Assembly: GCA_037349105.1 (NCBI GenBank)
Contig: JAYJMM010000124.1
Coordinates: forward strand, 1,026,501 to 1,090,500
Direction of reading: 5' to 3'
Source of the DNA: Limnomonas spitsbergensis
Lineage: Eukaryota; Chlorophyta; Chlorophyceae; Chlamydomonadales
DNA length: 64,000 nt
Made by a program: the position numbers and the translations under genes. Below are positions 45,210-56,438 of this stretch, piece after piece (the first letter of the stretch is position 1; the number at the start of each line of letters is the position of its first letter). A model generated the notes under the pieces. It was given only the letters and a program-made list of their open reading frames with translations, was not told where the DNA came from and did no database searches.

Positions 45210-45740
45210 CCATATACCCTGAACCCCTCCTAGGCTACCGTCCCGCGTTACCCTGAACCCTGAACCTCTGCTAGGCTAGCGTCCTGCTGGACCCTGAACC
45301 CTGTCCTACTGTAAGCTACCACCCCGCCTAACCCTGAACACTGAACCTCTGCTAGACTACCCCCACGCTTAACCCTGAACCCTGAACTCCTCCTAGGTCA
45401 CCGTTCCCCATAACTCCGCCTAGGCTATCGCTCTGCTTAACTCTTAACCCTGAATGCCTTCTAGGGAACCCCTCTTCCTAACCCTAACCGCTTCCTAAGC
45501 TTCCGGACAAACCTGAACCCCTCCTAGGCGTATGTCCCGCTTTACCTTCAACCCCTCCTAGTCTACCATCCCCCTGCACCCCTTATCTTGAAGCCCTCCT
45601 TTGCTGTCATCTCGTTCCCCTTTGATCCCTGAACACTTCCTAGGCTACCGTCCACCTGGACCCCTCATCCTGAACCCCTCCCATGCTGCCGTCTCACTGC
45701 CTTCTCACCTTTCATCCCTGAAGTTCTTATAGGGCACCAT
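45210..45740. repeat. CCTAGGCTACCG minisatellite
   Basis: About 14 units of the same family, ending directly before another LINE-type fragment; this block and the next element duplicate the 43440-44640 arrangement within one spacer. Confidence 0.9.
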
Positions 45741-47200
45741 CTCGCTGGTTTACTTGGTGGATGTCCCGTCCCAGAGGTGCTGCAACTACTGGACGCCGCC
45801 TACAAGCAGGCGCAGTTGGAAGTGAACGGCAGACGAGACCCAACAGGGACCCTGCCATGATCACAAGTCTGCAGCCGCATACTGCACATGGTTCAAGCCT
45901 ATGGCCGGCGCCGTACTGGCGCATGCTGGGAGCCGCACCAGCAACATAAATATAGATGAGCATGGCTGACATGCTGCTGCCAGCTATACTGGGCTAGGGT
46001 AGATGGCGAGCATGTGGGGATGTGCTATATGTCTGCTGCCAGTGCCCTAGTGTCAAGGAGACGCTCAGAGAGAGGGGTTAGGCATGTCTCCCGGAGGAAC
46101 CCACCGCCTTTCTCCATCTTAAATCTTTTACCTGGACAGGCATCAGTGCTGCGCAATTGCGCCGTAATTCGGAAAAATTTGTCTGTAATTACGGTCCATT
46201 ACTGGTACAAGTAGCTGAATTTGCCTTGCAATCACGGTGACTGAGCCACCGGTTATTCAGCCACCATAAGGACCGTAATCGGCACAGCACTGACAGGCAT
46301 GGGTGGACGGCTCTGGCTTTTGTTGAGGAGATGGTCTACGTCAGTCAGGGTATTTCCTTTGCATTCATCTCCTTGGTTCTTGTTGCCTTCATCCTTAAAT
46401 ATCATTCTCCCAACCTAACTTGTGGGCGCCCTTGTTTTTGTTGTTCTTGTTGTTTGGAAGGTGAACTTGCTTTCCTGTATTAACTCTTGTGCCTTCTCCT
46501 TTGCCTTTCCTAGCCGTCTTCATTTAAGCAGGGCCCAGAGGTGTAATGTCAATACGTCATGAACTGTTGGGCGCCCATGCGGATGAGCCTTTTTTAAAAG
46601 GGCCCAGAGGCATGACGTCATTGACATGTGTTACTCTGGCCACATAACTTATCTAGCCAGAGGCGCTATTTTCCATTTTATTTCAGGGGGGCTTTTCCGT
46701 ATGTTTACTCTTTTATGTCCGCACTCCGTTCTCCCAAGTTTAGTAGTTTCAACCTTTGTTCCAGACCTGTGTGATATTATCGGCTTCTTGTGGTCATGAG
46801 TTCAGTTGTTTGAATATGTCATTGGGCTGAGCGGCCGAGCATTTTTTAGTAAGGCCCAGATGTCAATGACATGACACCTCTGGGCCCTGCTAAAAGGGTA
46901 GGCTGCGTGGGCGCCCAACTGTCCAGTTGGGAGAAAAGAAAATGGCCCAGGGATGTAACGTCATTGATATGCCATTGAGCGACACTGAAGGGGCTGCATT
47001 GGACTTTTTGGTGAATTGATAGGGTTTCCACCTGACGGTAAGTCCTCCAGAATTGACGGATAAACCTTACAGATCCCTATGGACGGTACAGATCCGGGCC
47101 GGGGAGATGTCGCCCCCATAATGATGCTACGGCCAGATACTAGTACCCTACTGGCAGGGCCCAGAGGTGCTATGTCATTGACTAGTACACCACTACCCCA
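45741..47200 (+). mobile_element. LINE-type retrotransposon 3' part and ends
   Basis: Same order as at 36405: LQLLDAAYKQAQLEVNGR-like shard (broken), AGAVLAHAGSR, a knuckle segment lacking part of its start, GRHGWTALAFVEEMVYVSQG, then GTTGGGCGCCCATGCGGATG and CAGAGGCATGACGTCATTGA (46565-46625). 46825-46930 holds plus and inverted ends, and 46965-47200 the GCGACACTGAAGGGGCTGCA block. Confidence 0.55.
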
Positions 47201-47863
47201 CTACATCGGCAGGGTTACTCTGGCGCACATGATTGACGCAGCAAGGGTACACCCCCCTTGGTTCAACCCAAGGAAAACATGGCTAAGCAGCCTTTGAAAA
47301 CACATAATTGATTAATTGACATCCCGTACCCTGCGTAAGTGTCGGAGACCTAGCAACCGCAAACCAGCTCTGTAGTAACAAACATGTCAACAACTAGACA
47401 GACACTCTGAACATGGTCTTAATTCGTACACATACCATCGACCTCTAACCGCAAACCACAACAGTAATTCAAAAATGTAAGAAATAAACAGCCCAGCCCA
47501 GATATAACAGTTTTTTTATGATGCACCATTCTGGGCTGGCACTTGAACAGTGCCAATTGGCCAGCAAGCCATTCATCATCAGTTCGTGCAGCAAGGGTCT
47601 GCCTCCATCTCCTCTGCCAACCTTATGAATCAAGATCTGTAGCGGCTCAATCAGAAAGGCAAAGGAGGCAAACAATTAGAATTCCATGTATCAGCTTGAC
47701 TGTTTGAGCACCAAAGTCACTTCACCTCATCAAAGTCAACATAGATAGTCTGGTTTAAGGCAATGAAGTTTGGCCAGTGTGCATCCAATCTTCCTACTAA
47801 GAACCCAAGTTCTGTGTTCAAGCACGTACCGGGTATGTACCAGTTGCTTATATGCCCTATTTA

Positions 47864-50800
47864 TCAGTCAGAAACAAAGTTTGGAAGACCCAGCTTCACC
47901 AAAGCCGAAGACAGCATGCGACGGTCTATGGCATTGAAGCTGGACAACTTGGCCTTTGCCACAATAAGGAGAGCATCCGTGAAGGCTGCATTAGTGTGCC
48001 CCAGCGTCGCCATGGCCCAAAGTGTGTTGGTCAAGGCTTGCGAGTTGAAGTCAGGAAGCTTTTTCTCTGCTTCAAGGAGGAGAGCAGTTGTGAAGGTGGC
48101 ATTGGTGTGCCCAAGCGTCGCCATGGCCCAAAGAGTGTTTGCCAGCTCTTGCGACTTGAATTCGGGCAGCTTGCTCTTAGCCACTGAGAGAAGAGCAACC
48201 GAGAAGTCGGCATTGGTGTGCCCAAGCGTCGCCATGGCCCAAATGGTGTTGGCAAGCGCTTGCGACTTGAATTCAGGCAGCTTGCTCCTAGCCACGGAGA
48301 GAAGAGCAACCGTGAAAGCTGCGTTGGTGTGCCTGAGTTTTGCCATTGCCCAGATGGTGTTGGCCAGATCTTGCGAATTGAAGGCAGGCAGCTTTTCCTC
48401 AGCCTCTAGGAGGAGAGCAGTCGTGAAAGCTTTGTCGGTGTACCCTAGCTTTGCCAAAGACAAAATAGTGTTGGCAAGGTCTTGAGGCTTGAAGTCTGAC
48501 ATGACACCTGACCCAGCTTTTCGGACCAAAGCAGATATCAATGGCCCATCTCGAAAATTTAGCTTTGCCAGAGCGTACATGCAGTTGGACAGACCTTGGG
48601 AACCCATTTCCGGCACATGTTGCCCGACCGCATTTGCTAGGATTGATACAGTTTCCGTCTCCCTCCCCCCTTGCCGGAGCGGTCCATGGATCAGTCTTTG
48701 TGCTTGCATCATAGCGGCTGAGGCATGAATGAAATTGAAGCTGGGCCCGAGCTCCACAGCTATAGTACGCAGTTGCTCCAGAGTTCTGCAGTCCCTGATC
48801 ATGCGAGTAAGCTGTCTAACATCTACGCTATTGCTCCCTCCATATGTATCTGTGTGAAGCTCAATATCAGGGGGGATGCTGTCATCCCTTGTAACAGACC
48901 TGTCACCTGCCGGCTGTGGCTGATTCGCCTGATTCACACGCTGCTGCGGACGTTGTGGCCGTGGGGCCAGCGGGACGTCTCCTGGATCTCCTCTGCTGCC
49001 GCCGCCAGCCGCTGATACTGCAACGTATGGTCCATTCTGGTTGCTTTCATCCCGTCCATAAGGTTGCGTCAACCTTCTGGTGCTGATGGAGAGCTGTGTC
49101 GAGCGCTGATGCATCCCATGCAGCCTCAGACTACTGACACCCTGCACAAAATGAAGTCAATGGATATTTGACTCCCTTCGGAAATAATATGTTTCCAGGG
49201 TCCAATCAGTTGAAAGGCAAAATGCAGGACCTCGTGAATGATTTTGCCACAAGTTATTGCATCCCTCATCTTTTCCTTTTTTTAAGTACGACACCGATAG
49301 TGTTTATTAGGTGTAGCAGGGGAGCAGGTGTACATACACAGCCAGGCGCAGCCTCCTTTGCAGGGCCGCTGAGTGGCCAAAGTGAGGAACAAACTGAGTG
49401 GCCAAAGTGAGGAACAATCTTGACCAGCCTACAGCAAGCAAGCCAGCCAGGTGAAGGTAACCCTAGCAGTAGGGCTTGCTGCATCAGCCCCCCAGCCATA
49501 GGCCTCAATGCATCATCTCAAATACAGCTGACGCACGCAAGCAAAAGCAAATGCGGTAGCAAGGCTTGGTTGGCTACATACACTCTGCAACGCTGAGTGT
49601 ATGTAAAATTGCGGTACCCGTAATGAGAGATTCTTTCAAGGTGCGCCACATATTATTTGTTTAAGGGGCTGCCAGGCGGCCATTGGTAGGGCGATGCGTA
49701 CATTAACCTTACCCTACCCTTACGGCCAGTGCCCAAAGCAGCAGAGCTTGCTTCATCATGCCCCTTTGGCCGCATGACGTGATGCAACTGGCCTGTGGCA
49801 GAAGCGCGCCAGATCAACATGGATGGGCGATCGCAAGACTAGACGGATGGGAACCAAACCTTGACTAGCCTACAGCCGGTGGCCAGGGCCTCAGGACTGA
49901 ATAACCCCCCCTCATCTTCCGCAGATTTGTTGAAGCTGTTGCTGAAGCGCTAACGCAGTGCCGGGAGTATGGGGTTGTGGGCTTTTAAGAGTGCGGCATC
50001 GATATCGCTTGTCAGTCATAGTTCAGTGTGCATCAAATCACCTTGGCGTCGTAGCGTGGCTGCTGGGCTACCACTACTAGGCTTATGGGGACCAAATCAT
50101 ACCCAGCTCAAGCCCTCATGCATGCACACTCAATCCCTCATGCTCCAGCTAAATCTCTGATGTCGCCACAGATAAATTCCATATGCCACACAGCTCAATC
50201 CCTCATGCCCCAGCTTTATGCCTCATGCCCCAGCTCAATCCCTCATGCTAGATTCCCACAGCTCAATCATTGATGCCTCATATCATCTTCTCATGCCATA
50301 GCTCAGGCCCTCATTTACTCATCCCCTAGATCACTCAGCAGCCCTTCAGGCCTGAGGCAGCTTATTCCATCCCGCTCGGATCGACTACGCCACAAACAGC
50401 GCAGCACTCACCACGACATTTTGATGATCTGATGCTTTGAAAGCGTGTGCAGCCACGCTGAGAGTCGAGAGGCCCAACAATGATCCGCGAACGCTGGGCT
50501 GGAGACGAAGTAGACGAGGCGAGTACCGAGCTGATGACAAGGCGGGGGGGTCGAGGCGTGTTGAGGGAACATGATGGCGAGGCGATGTCACTGTCCATCG
50601 ACCCAGATGAGATGCCATCTCGCTGCAGGTGGACAGAGGGGCAGGATGCAGGGAGAACAATCAATACAGCAATCAAATTTGACGGGAGGATCGCCGCGCG
50701 CTTGGGGTCGCCGCGGAAGTAAGGTTCACAAAGATTTTTACCGGTGTTCGATGATCAGCCGATGAAGAAGCAGAAATGACCAGGCAGCCGATTCGGGAAC

Positions 50801-50896
50801 CTCGCCTAATGCCAGCAAGCCACCCGTGCGCCATGAGGCGGGGTCGTAGCAGATTGGGTTGAAGAAGTGGGGAGTTTCGACGAACGGTTGGGGCAT
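47864..50896 (-). CDS. OPR-like repeat protein D (3 exons)
   Basis: Exons 50742-50896, 50412-50622 and 47864-49141 join in phases 2 and 0 (donors CACCG|GTAAAA and GTCGTG|GTGAGT; acceptors gtccacctgcag and tttgtgcag) for 547 residues. This is the only paralog whose 5' exon is open: MPQPFVETPHFFNPICYDPA... runs through LLLHRLIIEHR into REMASHLGRWT. If translation starts at the conserved MASHLG (50618), the protein has 494 residues. Then a Gly/Pro/Gln linker, LRTIAVELGPSFNFIHASAA, one degenerate and five regular 37-residue repeats (LANTLWAMATLGHTNATF type), and FNAIDRRMLSSALVKLGL. Very similar to E. Inferred role: organelle-targeted RNA-binding OPR-type protein; no RAP domain. Confidence 0.8.
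50100..50335 (-). repeat. 20-bp minisatellite in the intron of gene D
   Basis: Units such as CTCATGCCCCAGCTCAATCC between the two last exons of gene D. Confidence 0.75.
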
Positions 50897-51070
50897 GTTC
50901 GACGATCTGCTGACCACAGCCGCGATTGATGGTTCTATGTTTGTTAACAAACCGGTAGATGCAACCTCTGCGAAATGCTTGAAAGCAAAATAATGTTTTC
51001 TCTAATTTCAAAGTTTTACCCTGCGCCATGGCAGAATGGGTGGGGTCAGAGATACCCATCATGTCAACGC

Positions 51071-51238
51071 ATGGATATCATCAACGCATCAACCCCAGCC
51101 ATGCAGCCTGATTTGCAGCTGGAAGTGGCGGTCTACATGCAACATCCCGGTGCTGTGCATGCCTGCATGGCCGCCACTCCGTGCGCCATGTGCCATCCTT
51201 GGACCTTGGCGGTCCTATCTGCTACGGCGATTGAGTAG
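51071..51238 (+). CDS. Small conserved frame divergent from gene D
   Basis: 55 residues (MDIINASTPAMQPDLQLEVA...), collinear and without frameshift relative to the copies upstream of C and E, but ending earlier at TAG. Same doubts as for 42059-42253. Confidence 0.25.
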   Translation: MDIINASTPAMQPDLQLEVAVYMQHPGAVHACMAATPCAMCHPWTLAVLSATAIE

Positions 51239-52409
51239 GGCAGAGAGTCATCTGCAGGTCTGTGGCGCAACTCACTAAGAGCGGACGGGTGCTGCGTACT
51301 TCTATAACTTAATTTTATGAAAATTCTATCCAGGCCCTGAGTGGACGGGATGAGGAGGTTATGAAACAGGAGCAGACGACACATGCAAGCACCCATGCAG
51401 CACGCCATGCCAAAAACTCCTATCATAAATAGACGTGTATCATCCACCATCCCGCCCGATATATCTCTTATCTCTCATCCTCACCCCCTCCCTCCCTTCG
51501 GTCACCTTCTGCCCTTGGGCCCGTCCCCTTCCCCCACTCTGACATAAACCTCGGGTGGTATAACCGTCACCTTCCCCAACGCACCTTCCTCTGCTTTCTC
51601 TTGGCGGAAATGGCCTGGCCGCAGGTGGCGACCTCCTCCCACAAAGCGGCAGATTTCTCCCTCCTTGCCAGCTGCTACGACCCTCAACCCCAACCACTGC
51701 CGCCCCTGCTCACACACACCTTTCATCATACCTCCCACATGACTAAGCTTTCTGCATTTCCGCCTCCTTGTAATGACTTTATTTCTGGACATGACCCTCA
51801 CCCCCACAACTCCCCCCTCCTCCTCCGTCCCCCATCATGAACCCATGTCAGCACTTGTCCTGTCAGGTATTTATAAGCACAGCCCCCAACATGGCCTCCC
51901 CCTTACTGCCCACTATACCGGCATCAACTCCCCTGCATTTCAATGTGGAAATCACCTCTCCCCTCGACAGGTCAGACTCGTTATGTATATTTTACCCACC
52001 CAAGCGGCCCGCACTTTTGTGTGTAGCCTCTTAAAAAAATGTTTTCACGACCACTACCACCGGCGTTATCGCTGTATAGAAGGCCATGATGGGGCCCATG
52101 ACTTGAAATGTAACATCTGAAAATGTCTCTTGTCCCCCTCCTCTTCCAACCAGACTCTAGGCTCTTCACACACTCTTCTCCGCCGCGGATCACACTGCAG
52201 CCCTCTATGTCGTGAGTCCGCTGCCTGCCAACACAGACCTCTCGTTGTGGCCCTCCTTGTGGCCTACCTTCTGCCACACTGCCAGCCACACTGATTTTCA
52301 CCTCTGCAGCCTACCCCTTCTCATCAATTGGCAAATGCGTTTCCCTCTGAAGCGGGATGACCTGCTGCCAGCTTCCGAATGCAATCGATTCCTGCCTGCC
52401 TGCAATGAC
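51239..52409. other. Spacer upstream of gene D
   Basis: No accepted gene. 51460-51600 is pyrimidine-rich and related to 42430-42560; 51840-52400 is unlike the other spacers and shows only short open frames. Confidence 0.4.
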
Positions 52410-52755
52410 CGTATGCCTCTCCTAGGCTACCGTCCCGCTTAACCCTGAACCCCTCCTAGACCACTATCCTGCTAAACCCTGAACCCTGAACCCCTCCTAG
52501 GCTACCGTCCCGCTTAACCCTGAGCCCCGAACCCCTCCTAGGCTACTGTCCTGCTTAAATTTTAACCCTGAACCCCTCCTAGCTAGGCTGCTGTCTCGCT
52601 GAACCTTGAAGCCTGAAGCCCTCCTAGAGAATCTTCCTGCTGAACCCTGAACCCTGAACACTGAATACCTCCTAGGATACCGTCACACTTAACCCTGAAC
52701 CATGAACCTCTGCTAGACTTCCCCTTAACTTTGATCCCTGGACTCCTTACAGGGT
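52410..52755. repeat. CCTAGGCTACCG minisatellite
   Basis: About eight units (CTCCTAGGCTACCGTCCCGC, then TTAACCCTGAACC) followed directly by the LINE-type fragment. Confidence 0.9.
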
Positions 52756-53958
52756 ACCATCTCGCTGGTTTACTTGGTGAATATCCCGTCCAAGAATTGC
52801 TGCAGCTAGTGGACGCCGCCTACACGCAGGCGCAGTTGGAAGTGAAGGGCAGAGGAGACCCAAAAGGGACCCCGCCACCGATCACAAGTCTGCAGCCACA
52901 TACCGCACATGGTTCAAGCGTATGGCCGGCGCCGTACTGGCGCATGCTGGGAGCCGCACCAGCAACAGAAATTAATAAATAACCAGCAACAGGGTGTGTG
53001 CTTGTGTGCGCACAAACAAACGGCTGTGGCTCTGTGTGATGAGCATGGCTGACATGCTGCTGCCAGCTATGCTGGGCTAGGGTAGATGGCGAGCATGTGG
53101 GGGATGCGCTATATGTCTGCTGCCAGTGCCCTAGTGTCAAGGAGACGCTCAGAGAGAGGGGTTAGGCCTGTCTCCCGGAGGAGCCCACCGACTTTCACCA
53201 TCTTCAGTCTTTTACCTGGACAGGCATCAGTGCTGCGCAATTGCGCCGTAATTCGGAATTCTTGTCTGTAATTACAGTCCAATACTGGTACAAGTAGCTG
53301 ACTTCGCCTTGCAATCACGGTGACTGAGCCACCGGTTATTCAGCCACCGTAAGGACCGTAATCGGCACAGCACTGACAGGCATGGCCGGAAGGCTCTGGC
53401 TTTTGTAGAGGAGATGGTCAACGTCAGTCAGGGTATTTCCTTTGCATCCATCTCAACTTGTTTCTCGCTGCCTTTTCCCTTAAATATCATTCTCCCAACC
53501 TAACTTGTGGGCGCCCTTGTTGTTGTTGTTCTTGTTGTTTGGAAGGTGAACTTGCTTTCCTTTATTTCCTCTTGTGCCTTCTCCCTTGCCTTTCCTAGCC
53601 GTCTTCATTTAAGCAGGACCCAGAGGTGTCATGTCAATACGTCATGAACTGTTGGGCGCCCATGCGGATGAGCCTATTTGAATAGGGCCCAGAGGCATGA
53701 CGTCATTGACATGTGTTATCCTGGCCATATAATATATCTAGCTAGAGGCGCTATTTCCCTTTTTATTTGAGGGGGGCTTTTCCGTATGTTTACTCTTTTG
53801 TGTCCGCACTCCCTTTTCCCAAGTTTAGTAGTTTCAACGAGACAGTTGGACGCTATTGCGGCCGAGCCTCACTTTGTTCTAGACCTGTGTGATTTCATTG
53901 GCTTCTTGGTGTCATGAGTTCAGTTGTTTGAATATGTCATTGGGCTGAGCGGCCGAGC
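52756..53958 (+). mobile_element. LINE-type 3' part, cut by a foreign insert
   Basis: Order as in other units: LLQLVDAAYTQAQLEVKGRG, YRTWFKRMAGAVLAHAGSR, knuckle (WARVDGEHVGDALYVCCQCP), RHGRKALAFVEEMVNVSQG, the GTTGGGCGCCCATGCGGATG end and a further end that is cut after GGGCTGAGCGGCCGAGC at 53958. In the matching places (37620, 46845) the sequence continues CATTTTTTAGCAAGGCCCAG; here an unrelated block starts. Confidence 0.55.
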
Positions 53959-53989
53959 AGCCGGTGACCCCCCCCTGGCCTGCCCGCAG

Positions 53990-54592
53990 CTCCAGCTGGC
54001 TGGCTGGGGCAAGCATCATGTGTCAAGGGACTGCTTCAGCCTGGAGTGGTTATTTTCCCGGTGGAAGAGAGCTACGACCTGCCGGGACAGCTAGTGTTCA
54101 TTGGCATCGGCCAGGTTGCAACACTTGTGGTAAGTTTTCCTCATGACCTGCACTGCCTTGCTGACCCCTACCCATGAACTGCCATCCTGCCCTGCCCATG
54201 AACTGCCATCCTGCCTTACCCGTGAACTGCCTCCTGCCCGGCCTGCTGATGTCCACTACCCCAGTGCCTGACCTGCTGACCCCTTCCGTTGTTTGAAGAT
54301 GGTTTCTGGGTGCCCTTCCCGCCTGCCCGTATTTCATGAGCCCGTATTCCATGCATTGCTCGGCAACCATGCTTTAAATCAAGTGTTAATTTCCCAATCG
54401 CAGGCGTGGTGCACCCCCAAAACTTGGAGCAGCTTGGTCACCTTGGGCTATGACGAGATCCAGCCCCCTCAGGGGCTGGCCCAGAAGGACATTGATGAAG
54501 TGTCAAGGGAGCTGCAAGGGGTGTTGCGCCAATGGCAGTTGTGTCCTAGGCAGATTGTTCTTGAATTTGATCATTTCACGTGTGACAAGTGA
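53990..54592 (+). pseudogene. Captured 3' gene fragment (two exons)
   Basis: Exon 53990-54129 lies between the acceptor ggcctgcccgcag and the donor CTTGTG|GTAAGT, with the coding frame from 53992 (PAGWLGQASCVKGLLQPGVV, then IFPVEESYDLPGQLVFIGIG). Exon 54404-54592 (acceptor ttcccaatcgcag) continues in phase 0: AWCTPKTWSSLVTLGYDEIQ, then KDIDEVSRELQGVLRQWQLC and a stop. Clean splice sites and frame show a real gene end, about 108 residues, kept with its intron and therefore copied as DNA, not RNA. The upstream part of the gene is missing, hence a fragment. It is found in the unit of gene E only. No family recognised. Confidence 0.65.
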
Positions 54593-54779
54593 ATGCCTGA
54601 TATGGTCTGACAATGGTCGCGTATTTATGATTTATTCGTTTCCTTTGCCATGCATTTCCTTGCTTGCTAGCAAGCATTCTGTCCTATATTCTGACATTAT
54701 TATGGAGCACTTTATTGAATGAGTAGTTGATGACTGGAGGATTGAACACCTGAGGTCCTCAAAGACCGAATGTCAAATA

Positions 54780-54950
54780 CTTGTTGAATTATTCTACCAG
54801 CATATATTTCGTGGCCGTTGATATTGATCTAATTATTCTACCGGTATAGATCTCCTGGCCGTCAAATATTGATTTAATTTTCCAACCGGTATAGATTCCA
54901 TGGCTGTCAAATATTGATTTAATTTTTCTACCGGTATAGATCTTCAAGCA
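54780..54950. repeat. ~55-bp ACCGGTATAGAT tandem repeat
   Basis: Three to four units with CTACCGGTATAGAT and CCATGGCTGTCAAATATTGA followed by TTTAATT, inside the foreign insert of the E unit. AT-rich, unlike the surrounding DNA. Confidence 0.8.
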
Positions 54951-55129
54951 ATTGTTTCATTGCAAATTGTTTCCTCCAGCAAGCGATGAGCAAACCAGTT
55001 TATTGAAATAGCCAGCACGTCATTAGTCAGCCCCACCTACATAGGGGGGTACAGCAAGCCGATCCCAATTAATACCCAAAGGAGCGCAATGAATCGGCCT
55101 ATTCTGGGCAACGCCTGGTGGACCAAATC

Positions 55130-55290
55130 ATGCTAAGTAATTGGTAGGTAAATATGGTAGCGACATTAGAGGAATCGGTAGGCCAATCAGAGCAACAAAT
55201 GGTCGACCAAATGATGATAACTGGTAGGTAAATATGGTAGCGACATTCGTGCAATCGGTAGGCCAATCAGGGCATAAATGGTAGCCAAGG
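55130..55290. repeat. ~77-bp GGTAGGTAAATATGGTAGCG tandem repeat
   Basis: Two units: GGTAGGTAAATATGGTAGCG, ACATT, then ATCGGTAGGCCAATCAG. CTACC/GGTAG motifs continue to 55455, where GGTAGGttttctgCCTACC can form a small hairpin near the right edge of the insert (about 55474). Confidence 0.75.
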
Positions 55291-55474
55291 AGTATCTATT
55301 TCGGTAAGATCTGGGCCTACCGAAATTTGAACCTACCAGAATGCAAATCGGTTGATATCGCGTTTTCGGCCGATTTGAACCTACCATAATCATTTTAGGG
55401 GCCTTGTCCAAATAATGCATTTGCCTTGACACTGGTAGGTTTTCTGCCTACCAAAACAGGGGGTTTGAGTAGTA

Positions 55475-56438
55475 GTGCGTGGGCGCCCAACTGTCCAGTT
55501 GGGAGAAAAGAAAATGGCCCAGGGGTGTAACGTCATTGATATGCCATTGAGCGACACTGAAGGGGCTGCATTGGACTTTTTGGTGAATTGATAGGGTTTC
55601 CACCTGACGGTAAGTCCTCCAGATTTGACGGATAAACCGTACAGATCCCTAAAGACGGTACAGATCCGGTTCGGGGAGATGTAGCCCCCATAATGATGCT
55701 ACGGCCAGATCCAAGTACCCTACTGGCAGGGCCCAGAGGTGTGATGTCATTGACTAGTACGCCACTACCCCACTACAACGGCAGGGTTACTCTGGCGCAC
55801 ATGATTAACGCATCAAGGGTACAACCCCCTTTGGTTCAACCCAAGGAAAACATGGCTAAGCAGCCTTTGAAAACACATCATTGATTAATTGATATCCCGT
55901 ACCCTGTGTAAGTGTAGGAGACCTAGCAACCGCAAACCAGCTCCGTAATAACAAAACATGTCAACAACTCGACAGACACTCTTAACATGGTCTTAATTTG
56001 TACACATACCATCGACCTCTAACCGGAAACCACAACAGGAATTCAGAAATGTAAGAAATAAACAGCCCAGCCCAGATATAAAAGTTTTTTTATGATGCAC
56101 CATTCTGGGCTGGCACTTGAACAGTGCCAATTGGCCAGCAAGCCATTCATCATCAGTTAGTGCAGCAAGGGTATGCCTCCATCTCCTCTGCCAACCTTAT
56201 GAATCAAGATCTGTAGAGGCTCAATCAGAAAGGCAAAGGAGGCAAACAATTAGAATTCCATGTATCAGCTTGACTGTTTGAGCACCAAAGTCACGCCACT
56301 TCAGTCAAGGTCAACATAGTTAGTCTGGTTTAAGGCAATGAAGTTTGGCCAGTGTGCATCCAATCTTCCTACTAAGAAGCCAAGTTCTGTGTTCAAGCAC
56401 GTACCAGGTATGTACCAGTTGCTTATATGCCCTATTTA
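55475..56438. other. 3' flank of gene E
   Basis: From GTGCGTGGGCGCCCAACTG the sequence rejoins the common unit and contains an inverted LINE-type end, the GCGACACTGAAGGGGCTGCA block (55545-55760) and the conserved 3' flank of the OPR genes (55860-56438), nearly the same as 47270-47860. No gene. Confidence 0.5.
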
